This document shows positions 1-6,511 of a DNA stretch of 9,645 bases, one piece after another. A program made the position numbers and the translations under genes. This DNA is from Proteobacteria bacterium UBA2996 (GTDB taxonomy: Bacteria > Pseudomonadota > Gammaproteobacteria > Arenicellales > UBA868): the NCBI GenBank assembly GCA_002346525.1, contig DDZY01000172.1, positions 1 to 9,645 of the forward strand. The letters are read 5' to 3'. Below the pieces are notes generated by a model. It searched no databases. It saw only the letters and a list, made by a program, of their open reading frames with translations, and was not told the origin of the DNA. Numbering within the stretch: the first letter of the stretch is position 1; each line of letters begins with the position of its first letter.

Positions 1-1142
1 TATACCCCGTCTCCGGCAAAGTCCCGATACGCAGTCAGCGCGTCTCCAGACAGGCCATAACTCGATGCCATCAGGTCATCCGTTCCCATCCAGCAGATCA
101 GACTGCGATGATGGCCAAGCGACACCGCATAGTGGATGATCTCAAAATCTGACATCATCTTCTGCGCGAGTTCTGCGCCTTTGTCCATCTGAAATGACAG
201 CATCCCGGAGAAGTTGTCCATCTGCTTTCTCGCGAGATCGTGGTGTGGATGGCTGGCAAGACCCGGATACAGCACTTTATTGACCTTTGGGTGCGCCTGA
301 AGAAACTGCGCCACAGCCATCGCGTTGGTCTCATGGGACTGCATACGTATCGGCAGCGTTGCCAGCCCGCGGTTGATCAGCCATGCATTGAAGGGGCTGA
401 TCACGCCGCCCACATGAATCTGGCCATCAGTCTCAATAGCGCGCATATGCTCTTCTGAAGCCAGTACCGCGCCGCCCATCGCATCCCCATGACCGCAGCA
501 GTACTTGGTCAGCGAATGAATTACATAATCTGCTCCGAGGATCATTGGCCGGGTGGCCATGGGAGAGGCAAAAGTCGAATCGATCGCCAGCCGGGCGCCA
601 CGCTGATGCGCAATGTCGGCCACAGCAGCGATATCGGTAATGCGCATGGTCGGGTTGGCCGGCGTCTCTCCCCAGACCAGCGCAGTCTCGGGGGTCACAG
701 CCTGCTCCAGCACATCGAGGTCGGAGAAATTCGCCGTTACGATTTCGATGCCCATGCGCTTAAGGTCATTGCGGGCAAGTTCTGCGGTGCCGGGATAGTT
801 GGCATCGCTCATGACGAGACGATCGCCTGATTTCAGGACACTGAACAGCACCGCCGAGGTTGCTGCCATGCCGGAGGCAAAACACCGACATGCCGGGGCC
901 TCTTCCAGCGCCGCCATTTTGTCTTCTAACTGCTGGACCGTTGGGTTGCGCCAGCGGCTGTAGATAAACGGCGCGTCTTCAGGAATATCATAAGCAGAAA
1001 AACCCACTGGCTTGTCCAGCACGAAAGTGCTCGACATCACGATGTTGGGAGCCGATGCCCGGGTAACCGGATCGGGTGCCTCACCCGCATGTACCGCCAG
1101 CGTGCGGGTTTTTCTGTTTTTCTGATCGTGCTGTCGCGCCAT
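1..1142 (-). CDS. Trans-sulfuration-family PLP-dependent lyase/transferase (cystathionine gamma-synthase / methionine gamma-lyase like), C-terminus cut by window edge
   Basis: The reading frame is open for 380 codons from ATG 1142 to the window edge, so only about 20-40 C-terminal residues should be missing for a family of about 390-430. Visible fold-type I (Cys/Met metabolism) landmarks are YSRWRNPT at 61-68 (phosphate-binding Tyr and Arg from the neighbouring subunit), SGMAA at 90-94, Tyr116 in NYPGT stacking on PLP, DSTFASP at 188-194 (Asp to the pyridine nitrogen) and the Schiff-base Lys213 in SLTKYCCGHGD. The family carries out cytoplasmic beta/gamma-elimination or gamma-replacement on amino acids such as cystathionine, methionine or O-acylhomoserine. 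The Cys that follows the active-site Tyr in classical methionine gamma-lyases (YGCT) is Gly here (YPGT), so true methioninase activity is doubtful. AAAGG lies about 7 bases before the ATG. It is the last gene of a probable three-gene operon, 91 bp after the preceding gene. The family is secure; the substrate is unknown. Confidence 0.9.
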   Translation of the reverse strand, partial: MARQHDQKNRKTRTLAVHAGEAPDPVTRASAPNIVMSSTFVLDKPVGFSAYDIPEDAPFIYSRWRNPTVQQLEDKMAALEEAPACRCFASGMAATSAVLFSVLKSGDRLVMSDANYPGTAELARNDLKRMGIEIVTANFSDLDVLEQAVTPETALVWGETPANPTMRITDIAAVADIAHQRGARLAIDSTFASPMATRPMILGADYVIHSLTKYCCGHGDAMGGAVLASEEHMRAIETDGQIHVGGVISPFNAWLINRGLATLPIRMQSHETNAMAVAQFLQAHPKVNKVLYPGLASHPHHDLARKQMDNFSGMLSFQMDKGAELAQKMMSDFEIIHYAVSLGHHRSLICWMGTDDLMASSYGLSGDALTAYRDFAGDGV

Positions 1143-1233
1143 CGTGATCCCTTTAATGAATTGTCAGTCCTTCGCAGATCGCTATTGTGGGCGAGAAGAT
1201 AAGTTCATCAAAAGACTCGATGTCGCATTTACG

Positions 1234-2352
1234 CTAGTGAAACTCGCATACCGGATTTCCGAGCACATCCATCAGCGGATCGACCCCCAACCCGGGTTCT
1301 GCCGGCGCGGTCATATAGCCGTCTGCAACCTGCGGTCCGCCACTGGCAATAGCGACGCTCGCGTATTCGTGAAATGCTGAAGACTGAAAATGAAATGCCT
1401 GCGGTGTCGACTGCGCCAGATGGGCAATCGCAGAGGTCGCGATCTCTCCTCCCCAACTGTCTTCGATGGTCATGACAATGCCCAGGTGAACACAAAGATC
1501 ACGCACTTGTCGCGCTCGGGTAAGCCCGCCCATCCGGTTGATCTTCAGATTGATGAGATCCATCGCATTATCGCGGTATCCGCGCAACAGGATGGGTAAC
1601 CCGTCCATACACTCATCCAGAATGAATGGGAGGTTGCTGTGTCGGCGTACTGCGAGGCACTCTTCGTAACTGAGGCAAGGCTGCTCAATAAAGCACGACA
1701 ACTGCCGCTCCTGGAACATCCGCTCGACCGCACCCACCACACGCAGGGCTTCATGCTGCTTCCAACCGGTATTGGCATCTGCATCCACGACATCGCCCGG
1801 CTGCATCTCGGCGAGTACCCTTCTGAAGCGCTCTATATCGGTCTCAGGATGTTCTCCCACCTTAATCTGGAAATGATTAAAGCCCGACTGACGGTATTCA
1901 ACGAAACGCTCCGCCATAAGTCCGGGATCAGCGCGTGCCACGACCTTGAATAGTTTTACCCGCTCCTGGAGTCTGCCGCCCAGTAACTGATACACCGGCA
2001 TCCCCGTTGCCTTGCCCAGGATATCCCAGCAGGCCATATCGATTGCCGACTTGACGTAGGGATGACCCTTTAGGAGTTCATCCATTCTGAGATTGATCTT
2101 GTCCAGCTGGGTCGGGTCCTCGCCCATAAGGCCAGGAGCGAGCACCGACACACCCGTGCGCACCCCTTCGGCGTATGCGGCAAGATAAGAGGGTCCCAAC
2201 GGACAACTCTCTCCCACACCCGTTAGCCCCTCATCGGTATCAATGAGGACAACCGTACTGTCAAAAGCCGAAAAGGACTGGGTCGACCAACTGTACGCAC
2301 CCTCCTTCATCGGCAGGTCAACCTGAAATACGCGAATTCGGGAGATCTTCAC
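1234..2352 (-). CDS. Enolase-superfamily (MR/MLE) enzyme, probable cis-3-hydroxy-L-proline dehydratase or related proline-derivative epimerase
   Basis: This 372-residue protein has the usual length and two-domain plan of the mandelate racemase/muconate lactonizing group: an alpha+beta capping domain (about 1-125) and a TIM-type barrel. Mg2+ ligands appear to be Asp192 (VDADAN), Glu223 (FIEQP) and Asp246 (ILDEC). The two general acid/base lysines are Lys164 (FQIKVG) and Lys270 (NLKINRMGG), facing lysines as in MLE-subgroup racemases and epimerases. The first Lys of the usual KxK motif is Gln162. Stretches such as HPYVKSAIDMACWD, FIEQPCLSYEEC and TIEDSWGGE resemble, from memory, the enolase-superfamily cis-3-hydroxy-L-proline dehydratase described from Labrenzia and, more distantly, the hydroxyproline-betaine epimerase HpbD. 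Such a dehydratase forms Delta1-pyrroline-2-carboxylate in the cytoplasm. The start is GTG with a strong ribosome site. It is the middle gene of the operon, 42 bp after its paralogue. The superfamily is certain; the exact substrate is inferred. Confidence 0.85.
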   Translation of the reverse strand: MKISRIRVFQVDLPMKEGAYSWSTQSFSAFDSTVVLIDTDEGLTGVGESCPLGPSYLAAYAEGVRTGVSVLAPGLMGEDPTQLDKINLRMDELLKGHPYVKSAIDMACWDILGKATGMPVYQLLGGRLQERVKLFKVVARADPGLMAERFVEYRQSGFNHFQIKVGEHPETDIERFRRVLAEMQPGDVVDADANTGWKQHEALRVVGAVERMFQERQLSCFIEQPCLSYEECLAVRRHSNLPFILDECMDGLPILLRGYRDNAMDLINLKINRMGGLTRARQVRDLCVHLGIVMTIEDSWGGEIATSAIAHLAQSTPQAFHFQSSAFHEYASVAIASGGPQVADGYMTAPAEPGLGVDPLMDVLGNPVCEFH

Positions 2353-2356
2353 TGGG

Positions 2357-2365
2357 CTCTCCTTT
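2357..2365 (-). promoter_or_regulatory. Strong ribosome binding site fixing a GTG start
   Basis: Read on the minus strand this is AAAGGAGAG. Its AGGAG core sits 6 bases before the GTG at 2352-2350. It supports GTG as the start of the downstream MR/MLE gene, whose translation begins with the typical MKISRIRVF. Confidence 0.75.
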
Positions 2366-2394
2366 GCAATGAGTTCAAGTCCGCAAGCCTTAGG

Positions 2395-3540
2395 CTAGGT
2401 ATCATCCGCTGCCGTTGTCTGTTCGGCATGCCGAGCGGCGGCTTGAGAAACGGCATCAGAATCAAGTTCGAATCCCAAGCCCGGTGCGTCGAAGACACCG
2501 AGTTGAGCGTCCTTTAGCGAAAGATCCGGGCTCGCAATCACATCTGAAGTCAGTAGGTGGTTCATATACTGATTGGCGTCATCCAGGTTGGGAATCGCAA
2601 GCCCTGCCTGATGCGCCGCGCACGTCGTGATGCCGGTCTCGTACAAGCCATGAAGACAAATATTAAGCCCGCCGATCTTCGCGGCGGCCGCCGCTTCCAT
2701 AAGAGGGCCGATGCCGCCCGTTTCGTGCAGGCCAAGCACGATGAGATCCGCCGCCTGTATCTGGGTCACCTGGCAAACATCGACCGCATTGAATACGCAT
2801 TGATCCGCCGCAATTGCAACAGGGCTTGCATCCTTGATCTGTTTGAGAGCGCTCAGGCTGCGATGATCACAAGGCTGTTCGATCATCTCGGGATTAAACG
2901 CTTTCAGGCGCTCAATCATCCGAATTGCGACAAGCGGATCCCAGGCTTCGTTGGGATCAAGGCGCAAACGGATATCAGGACCCACCGCTTCACGGACCTG
3001 TCTTACGATCTCAACATCGAGCTCGTCACCGCGACCCAGCTTGCAGTAAATCGTGCGGTGCCCCTGCTGCACCAGAGCCACGGCATCCCGGGCAAGGTCT
3101 TTCGGTTCCGAGCCCTGAATGAATCCGAAATAGTCCACGTATTCGCGCTGAGCGCCGCCCAGCAGTTCATAAACCGGCCGATCAAGTGCTTTTCCCTGAA
3201 GATCCCAGAGCGCCATTTCCAGCCCGGCCAGCACCTGCCCGCCAAAGCGCGGCGCGCTGCATGTGCCGCGAAACTGAAAGAGCGACTGATAACAAAGCGT
3301 CATCAGGCGCTCTCGATCAAAGACAGACTGACCCAACAGATGTCTTGCCGCCTCTTCGACAAAGGCTTGAACCCCTTTTGCGGTAGGTGTTGCCAGACAC
3401 TCCCCAAGCCCCACGGCTCCGTTGTCCGCGTGAATCTCAACCAATAAGACCTCTGCGCCTTGCGTGACCCCCTGAGACCAGTAATAGGGCTGCGCATAGG
3501 GGACCAATAGCGGTGTAGTCTTAATTTCTTTAATTTTCAT
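2395..3540 (-). CDS. Enolase-superfamily (MR/MLE) protein with altered active site
   Basis: This is a 381-residue member of the mandelate racemase/muconate lactonizing group, with a capping domain (about 1-130), a barrel domain, and an Ala/Asp-rich tail after about residue 357 that looks unstructured. Metal ligands are apparent: Asp195 (LDPNEAW), Glu221 (IEQP) and Asp246 (AADQC, where the Glu usually following the Asp is Gln). One catalytic Lys is present (Lys167 in YCKLG). At the second acid/base position, where its neighbour has Lys270 and mandelate racemase has Asp, this protein reads Gly270 (VLGLHETGGIG). HGLYETGI at 297-304 matches the MLE-type seventh/eighth-strand region with Glu301. 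A one-base chemistry such as dehydration or syn-elimination is more likely than racemisation. ATG 3540 is the first gene of the leftward operon and faces the divergent control region. Dipeptide epimerase and sugar-acid dehydratase remain alternatives. The specific function is unrecognised. Confidence 0.85.
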   Translation of the reverse strand: MKIKEIKTTPLLVPYAQPYYWSQGVTQGAEVLLVEIHADNGAVGLGECLATPTAKGVQAFVEEAARHLLGQSVFDRERLMTLCYQSLFQFRGTCSAPRFGGQVLAGLEMALWDLQGKALDRPVYELLGGAQREYVDYFGFIQGSEPKDLARDAVALVQQGHRTIYCKLGRGDELDVEIVRQVREAVGPDIRLRLDPNEAWDPLVAIRMIERLKAFNPEMIEQPCDHRSLSALKQIKDASPVAIAADQCVFNAVDVCQVTQIQAADLIVLGLHETGGIGPLMEAAAAAKIGGLNICLHGLYETGITTCAAHQAGLAIPNLDDANQYMNHLLTSDVIASPDLSLKDAQLGVFDAPGLGFELDSDAVSQAAARHAEQTTAADDT

Positions 3541-3577
3541 GAAGTTATAACCCTTTTAGGAGTTATTAAACGCGCAA

Positions 3578-3607
3578 TTTATCCATATCCTACCCACTCA
3601 GCCGCAA
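3578..3607 (-). promoter_or_regulatory. Candidate sigma70 promoter of the leftward enzyme operon
   Basis: On the minus strand TTGCGG (3607-3602) and GATAAA (3583-3578) are separated by 18 bases. This is a partial match to the -35/-10 consensus, about 38 bases before the ATG at 3540. Prediction by eye only. Confidence 0.3.
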
Positions 3608-3644
3608 TAGTTTATCGTCTCTGAGGATCTGGGAACCCGCGTCC

Positions 3645-3674
3645 TTGCGGTCCATGTAAAAGGGCGGTTAGGAT
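3645..3674 (+). promoter_or_regulatory. Candidate sigma70 promoter of the binding-protein gene
   Basis: TTGCGG at 3645-3650 and TAGGAT at 3669-3674 are separated by 18 bases. This would give a leader of roughly 60 bases before ATG 3745. The match to consensus is partial and judged by eye. Confidence 0.28.
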
Positions 3675-3734
3675 CAAGGGATCGTTCTGTGGCTAGTAAT
3701 GCCCGCCGAACGTGGCTCCTTATAACGACCACAT

Positions 3735-3739
3735 GGAGG
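3735..3739 (+). promoter_or_regulatory. Ribosome binding site deciding the binding-protein start
   Basis: GGAGG at 3735-3739 lies 5 bases before ATG 3745. In-frame alternatives are GTG 3712, ATG 3733 (which overlaps this motif) and ATG 3742 (only 2 bases away), so 3745 is the best-placed start. Confidence 0.65.
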
Positions 3740-3744
3740 ATATG

Positions 3745-5361
3745 ATGAAACGCTCAAAGATTGAACAGATCATTCATCAGGACACCGTCCTGAAGCAGGT
3801 GCTTACCGATCCACGCGTTACACGCCGCGATTTTCTTGCTGTCGCAGGTGCGATGGGCCTGTCAACTGCCATGGGCAGCGCCCTTTGGTCCGGCCGTGCA
3901 CTGGCCGCCACACCAAAGAAAGGCGGGCATATGGTTTCCGGACTTAACGACGCGAACACCGGCGATTCACTTGATTGTGGCCTATTTAACGCCACGTACA
4001 TGATCTGCGTTAGCCGCGCGTTCCGCGACAGCCTGGTGAACGTCGGCCAGGACAACAGCATGGAGCCAGCCCTGGCTGAAAGCTGGGAAGCAAGCCCTGA
4101 TGCGAAAGTGTGGCGCTTCAACATCCGTCAGGGTGTTGAGTTCCATAATGGCAAGTCGCTCACCACAGATGACGTCGTCGCATCAATCAATAAGCATCGC
4201 GGTGAAGATACCACCTCATATGCGAAAGGGGTCTTTTCCGGGATCTCCGATGTGCGCGTGGACGGCAATACGGTAGTTGTTGAACTGGCTGACGGCAATG
4301 CTGACTGTCCGGCGCTCTTTACTGATTACCATTTCAATATCATGCCATCAAAAGATGGCGTCCCTGAATCGTTGTCCGATGCAGGGACTGGCCCTTACCT
4401 CCTGAAGGAATACAACCCGGGCGTAAAGACTGTTCTAGAGCGTAACCCCAACGCGTGGCATCCGGACGGCGGTGCCCTGGCTGACTCCCATGAAGTTCTC
4501 GCGATTCTGGATGATACGGCTCGCCAAAGTGCGCTGATTAGTGGATCGGTCGATGTCATTAACCGACCCGCATTAAAAGGTATCGCACGCCTCAAGAAAG
4601 TCAAAGGGGTCAACATTATTGATGTCGCGAGTAACCTGGCATTCACGCATCCCATGAGGATGAACGTGACACCTTTCGACAACATGGATTTCCGAACCGC
4701 GCTGAAACTTTCAACGCCGCGTCAGGAGTTCATCGACAAAGTGCTCTTTGGATACGGTGCGATGGGCAACGATCAACCGCTGGGTCCTGGATTTACCAGT
4801 TATGACGCCGACCTGAAGGTTGACTATGACCTGGACAAGGCCAAGCATCACCTGAAAAAGTCGGGTCATGAGGGCGTCACGATTGATCTCAGCGCATCAA
4901 ACACCTCTTATGGTGGGGCCATGGATGCCGCTCAACTGTTCCAGCAGCATTGGGCCAAGATCGGCGTTAACCTGAACATTATTCAGGAACCCCAGGACGG
5001 GTATTGGAACAACGTCTGGAACGTAAAACCGTTCTGTACCTGCTATTGGGGCGCAAGACCGGTGGAAGACATGATCCTGTCAATCTGTTACCTGTCTGAC
5101 TCGCCGTGGAACGATACGCTCATCAACAATGCTCGCGTTGACGAACTTGTGGTGGCTGCTCGGGGTGAGCTGGATCAGGCCAAACGTACTGCCATGTATC
5201 AGGAAGTCCAGCACATTATCTCCAAAGAAGGCGGAACCATCATTCCCGCCTTTGGTACTGATGTTGCCGCGACCCGGGATACCGTCGGTGTCGGTGAGCA
5301 GATCGGTGGCGGTTGGGAAATGGACGGTGGCCACTTCCTCAAAAGATGGTGGAAAGCTTAA
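3745..5361 (+). CDS. ABC transporter periplasmic substrate-binding protein, dipeptide/oligopeptide family 5 (DppA/OppA-like), Tat-exported
   Basis: This 538-residue protein has the usual length of the SBP family 5. It should bind the solute in the periplasm and deliver it to the two permeases encoded downstream. The N-terminus carries a twin-arginine signal: TRRDFL at 26-31, a hydrophobic stretch to about 49, then an ALA cleavage site near 54/55 before ATPKKGG. Family hallmarks are WRFNIRQGVEFHNGK at 123-137 with the following TTDDVV, and GTGPYLLKEYNPG at 214-226. The 25-residue stretch before the Arg pair is longer than a minimal signal, so the start was chosen from the ribosome site rather than the longer GTG 3712 frame. 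Its gene ends in a strong terminator, so it is probably transcribed mainly on its own, giving binding protein in excess over permease. Family 5 also includes binders of nickel, glutathione, opines and other amino-acid derivatives, so peptide specificity is not assured. Confidence 0.92.
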   Translation: MKRSKIEQIIHQDTVLKQVLTDPRVTRRDFLAVAGAMGLSTAMGSALWSGRALAATPKKGGHMVSGLNDANTGDSLDCGLFNATYMICVSRAFRDSLVNVGQDNSMEPALAESWEASPDAKVWRFNIRQGVEFHNGKSLTTDDVVASINKHRGEDTTSYAKGVFSGISDVRVDGNTVVVELADGNADCPALFTDYHFNIMPSKDGVPESLSDAGTGPYLLKEYNPGVKTVLERNPNAWHPDGGALADSHEVLAILDDTARQSALISGSVDVINRPALKGIARLKKVKGVNIIDVASNLAFTHPMRMNVTPFDNMDFRTALKLSTPRQEFIDKVLFGYGAMGNDQPLGPGFTSYDADLKVDYDLDKAKHHLKKSGHEGVTIDLSASNTSYGGAMDAAQLFQQHWAKIGVNLNIIQEPQDGYWNNVWNVKPFCTCYWGARPVEDMILSICYLSDSPWNDTLINNARVDELVVAARGELDQAKRTAMYQEVQHIISKEGGTIIPAFGTDVAATRDTVGVGEQIGGGWEMDGGHFLKRWWKA

Positions 5362-5382
5362 GGACTTTTCCTTAGCCCACCC

Positions 5383-5412
5383 AATAAGCGGCCTTCGGGC
5401 CGCTTATTTTTT
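5383..5412 (+). terminator. Strong Rho-independent terminator after the binding-protein gene
   Basis: A perfect 11-bp stem (5383-5393 with 5398-5408) closes a TTCG loop in the extra-stable C-UUCG-G context and is followed by a T run (5407-5412). It begins 21 bases after the TAA at 5359-5361. This is a textbook intrinsic terminator. It separates the binding-protein gene from the permease and ATPase genes. Confidence 0.93.
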
Positions 5413-5440
5413 GCACTTGCATCACAGCACACCATATACC
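5411..5440 (+). promoter_or_regulatory. Candidate promoter of the permease/ATPase operon
   Basis: TTGCAC (5411-5416) and TATACC (5435-5440) are separated by 18 bases, immediately after the terminator and about 115 bases before ATG 5555. Some promoter or terminator read-through is needed to express the downstream genes. The match to consensus is only moderate. Confidence 0.25.
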
Positions 5441-5452
5441 CATCCCGGCTGG

Positions 5453-5473
5453 GTTGCTGGCGCGTTACTGGCG
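5453..5473 (+). repeat. Pair of short direct repeats in the permease leader
   Basis: GTTGCTGGCG (5453-5462) and GTTACTGGCG (5464-5473) match at 9 of 10 positions. Their starts are 11 bases apart, about one helical turn. The spacing suits a regulator or integration-factor site, but chance is possible. Confidence 0.4.
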
Positions 5474-5474
5474 G

Positions 5475-5490
5475 GTGGAGTAATCTCCAC
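5475..5490. repeat. Perfect inverted repeat (possible operator or leader hairpin)
   Basis: GTGGAG and CTCCAC form perfect 6-base arms around TAAT. The repeat lies directly after the two direct repeats and 64 bases before the first permease start. It could be a dimeric-repressor operator or a small RNA hairpin. There is no T run, so it is not a terminator. Confidence 0.45.
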
Positions 5491-5554
5491 GTGTAAGTTG
5501 ATTTTTTCGTCATATCGAGGTTAGAGGTATAGCCACTAACGTCACTGAGAAACA

Positions 5555-6511
5555 ATGAACAGAATTCTCTTAATGGTGTTGCAGCGCTTTGGTCTCGGAC
5601 TGCTAACACTATTTGTAGTGTCTATCATTATTTTCGTAGGAGTTGAATTCCTGCCGGGAGACATTGCAGAAGCTCTATTAGGACAAGGCGCTAGCCCTGA
5701 AAATGTCGCAGCATTACGCCATGAATTAGGCTTGGACCGACCCGCCCACATTCGCTACATCGACTGGTGGGCAGGTGTTATGCAAGGCGATCTTGGAACC
5801 TCACTTGCCAACCGACGGGATATCGCAGAGTTAATTACGTTTCGCCTCTCCAATACCCTTTTTCTCGCGCTAACGGCAGCAGTCATATCCGTTCCTCTTG
5901 CATTGATTCTGGGAGTTCTGGCAGCTCTTTATCGCAATGGTATCTACGATCGATCTGTGAATATCGCCACCTTGGGCGCTGTGTCGGCGCCTGAATTTCT
6001 CACAGCCTATGTGCTGATACTCTACTTCTCGGTAAAACTTGGCTGGTTCCCAAGTCTTTCTAACATCGATGTCAACACGTCGTTTATTGACAAACTGCAT
6101 CAGGTCACTCTCCCAGCCGTCACTTTGATGGCAGTCATTCTCGCCTACATGATGCGGATGGTCCGCGCTTCCATCATCAATTTGCTGGCAAGCGCCTACA
6201 TCGAAATGGCGCATCTCAAGGGAATGCCAAAATTGCGGGTTATCGTTAAACATGCGCTGCCCAATGCATGGGCGCCCATCGCAAACATTATTGCAATCAG
6301 TCTTGCTTATCTGGTCGTGGGTGTGGTTGTTGTAGAGGTTGTATTTATCTATCCGGGACTCGGTCAGTTAATGGTTGATTCTGTTTCGAACCGTGATATT
6401 CCCGTTGTCCAGGCCTGCGCCATGATCTTTGCCGGCACCTATATCCTGTTAAATCTGACCGCCGACATCGTCTCCATCTGTACTAACCCTCGGCTCCTGC
6501 ATCCAAAATGA
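5555..6511 (+). CDS. ABC transporter inner-membrane permease, DppB/OppB type
   Basis: This 318-residue integral membrane protein forms one half of the translocation channel for the solute captured by the upstream binding protein. Six hydrophobic segments can be read at about 11-31, 100-125, 140-161, 183-200, 240-264 and 285-308. The DppB-type N-terminal pattern is clear: LPGDIAEALLG followed by LRHELGLDRP at 54-63. The EAA loop that contacts the ATPase is at about 217-241 (EMAHLKG then KHALPNAWAP). Length is normal for the family. The ribosome site (GAGA a few bases upstream) is weak. It is the first gene after the terminator and leader and overlaps the next permease by 4 bases (ATGA), implying translational coupling. 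Confidence 0.93.
   Translation: MNRILLMVLQRFGLGLLTLFVVSIIIFVGVEFLPGDIAEALLGQGASPENVAALRHELGLDRPAHIRYIDWWAGVMQGDLGTSLANRRDIAELITFRLSNTLFLALTAAVISVPLALILGVLAALYRNGIYDRSVNIATLGAVSAPEFLTAYVLILYFSVKLGWFPSLSNIDVNTSFIDKLHQVTLPAVTLMAVILAYMMRMVRASIINLLASAYIEMAHLKGMPKLRVIVKHALPNAWAPIANIIAISLAYLVVGVVVVEVVFIYPGLGQLMVDSVSNRDIPVVQACAMIFAGTYILLNLTADIVSICTNPRLLHPK

Larger units (their letters stand above)
3541..3744. other. Divergent intergenic control region
   Basis: About 200 bp without a convincing gene lies between the leftward enzyme operon and the rightward transporter. It must hold both promoters. It contains a weak hairpin next to the leftward start (TAACTC against GGGTTA, 3549-3567), two candidate promoters and the binding-protein ribosome site. 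No clear operator for a known regulator family was recognised. Confidence 0.6.

Noticed and set aside
1143..1233. Possible terminator or promoter between the dehydratase-like and PLP genes
   Set aside because: No stem-loop with a T run and no convincing -35/-10 pair was seen. The 91-bp gap is compatible with one transcript.
2557..3447. Long plus-strand open frame (296 codons) opposite the MR/MLE gene
   Set aside because: It is antisense to a gene with clear enolase-superfamily motifs. Its own translation shows no recognisable domain and is typical of mirrored codon bias.
3549..3567. Hairpin (TAACTC/GGGTTA) near the leftward MR/MLE start as a riboswitch
   Set aside because: It has six pairs including a G-U, with no conserved riboswitch core nearby. 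At most it is a minor structure covering the ribosome site.
3712..3744. Upstream GTG 3712 and ATG 3733/3742 as alternative starts of the binding protein
   Set aside because: They lack a well-placed ribosome site, whereas GGAGG is optimally spaced for ATG 3745, and they would lengthen an already long pre-Tat region.
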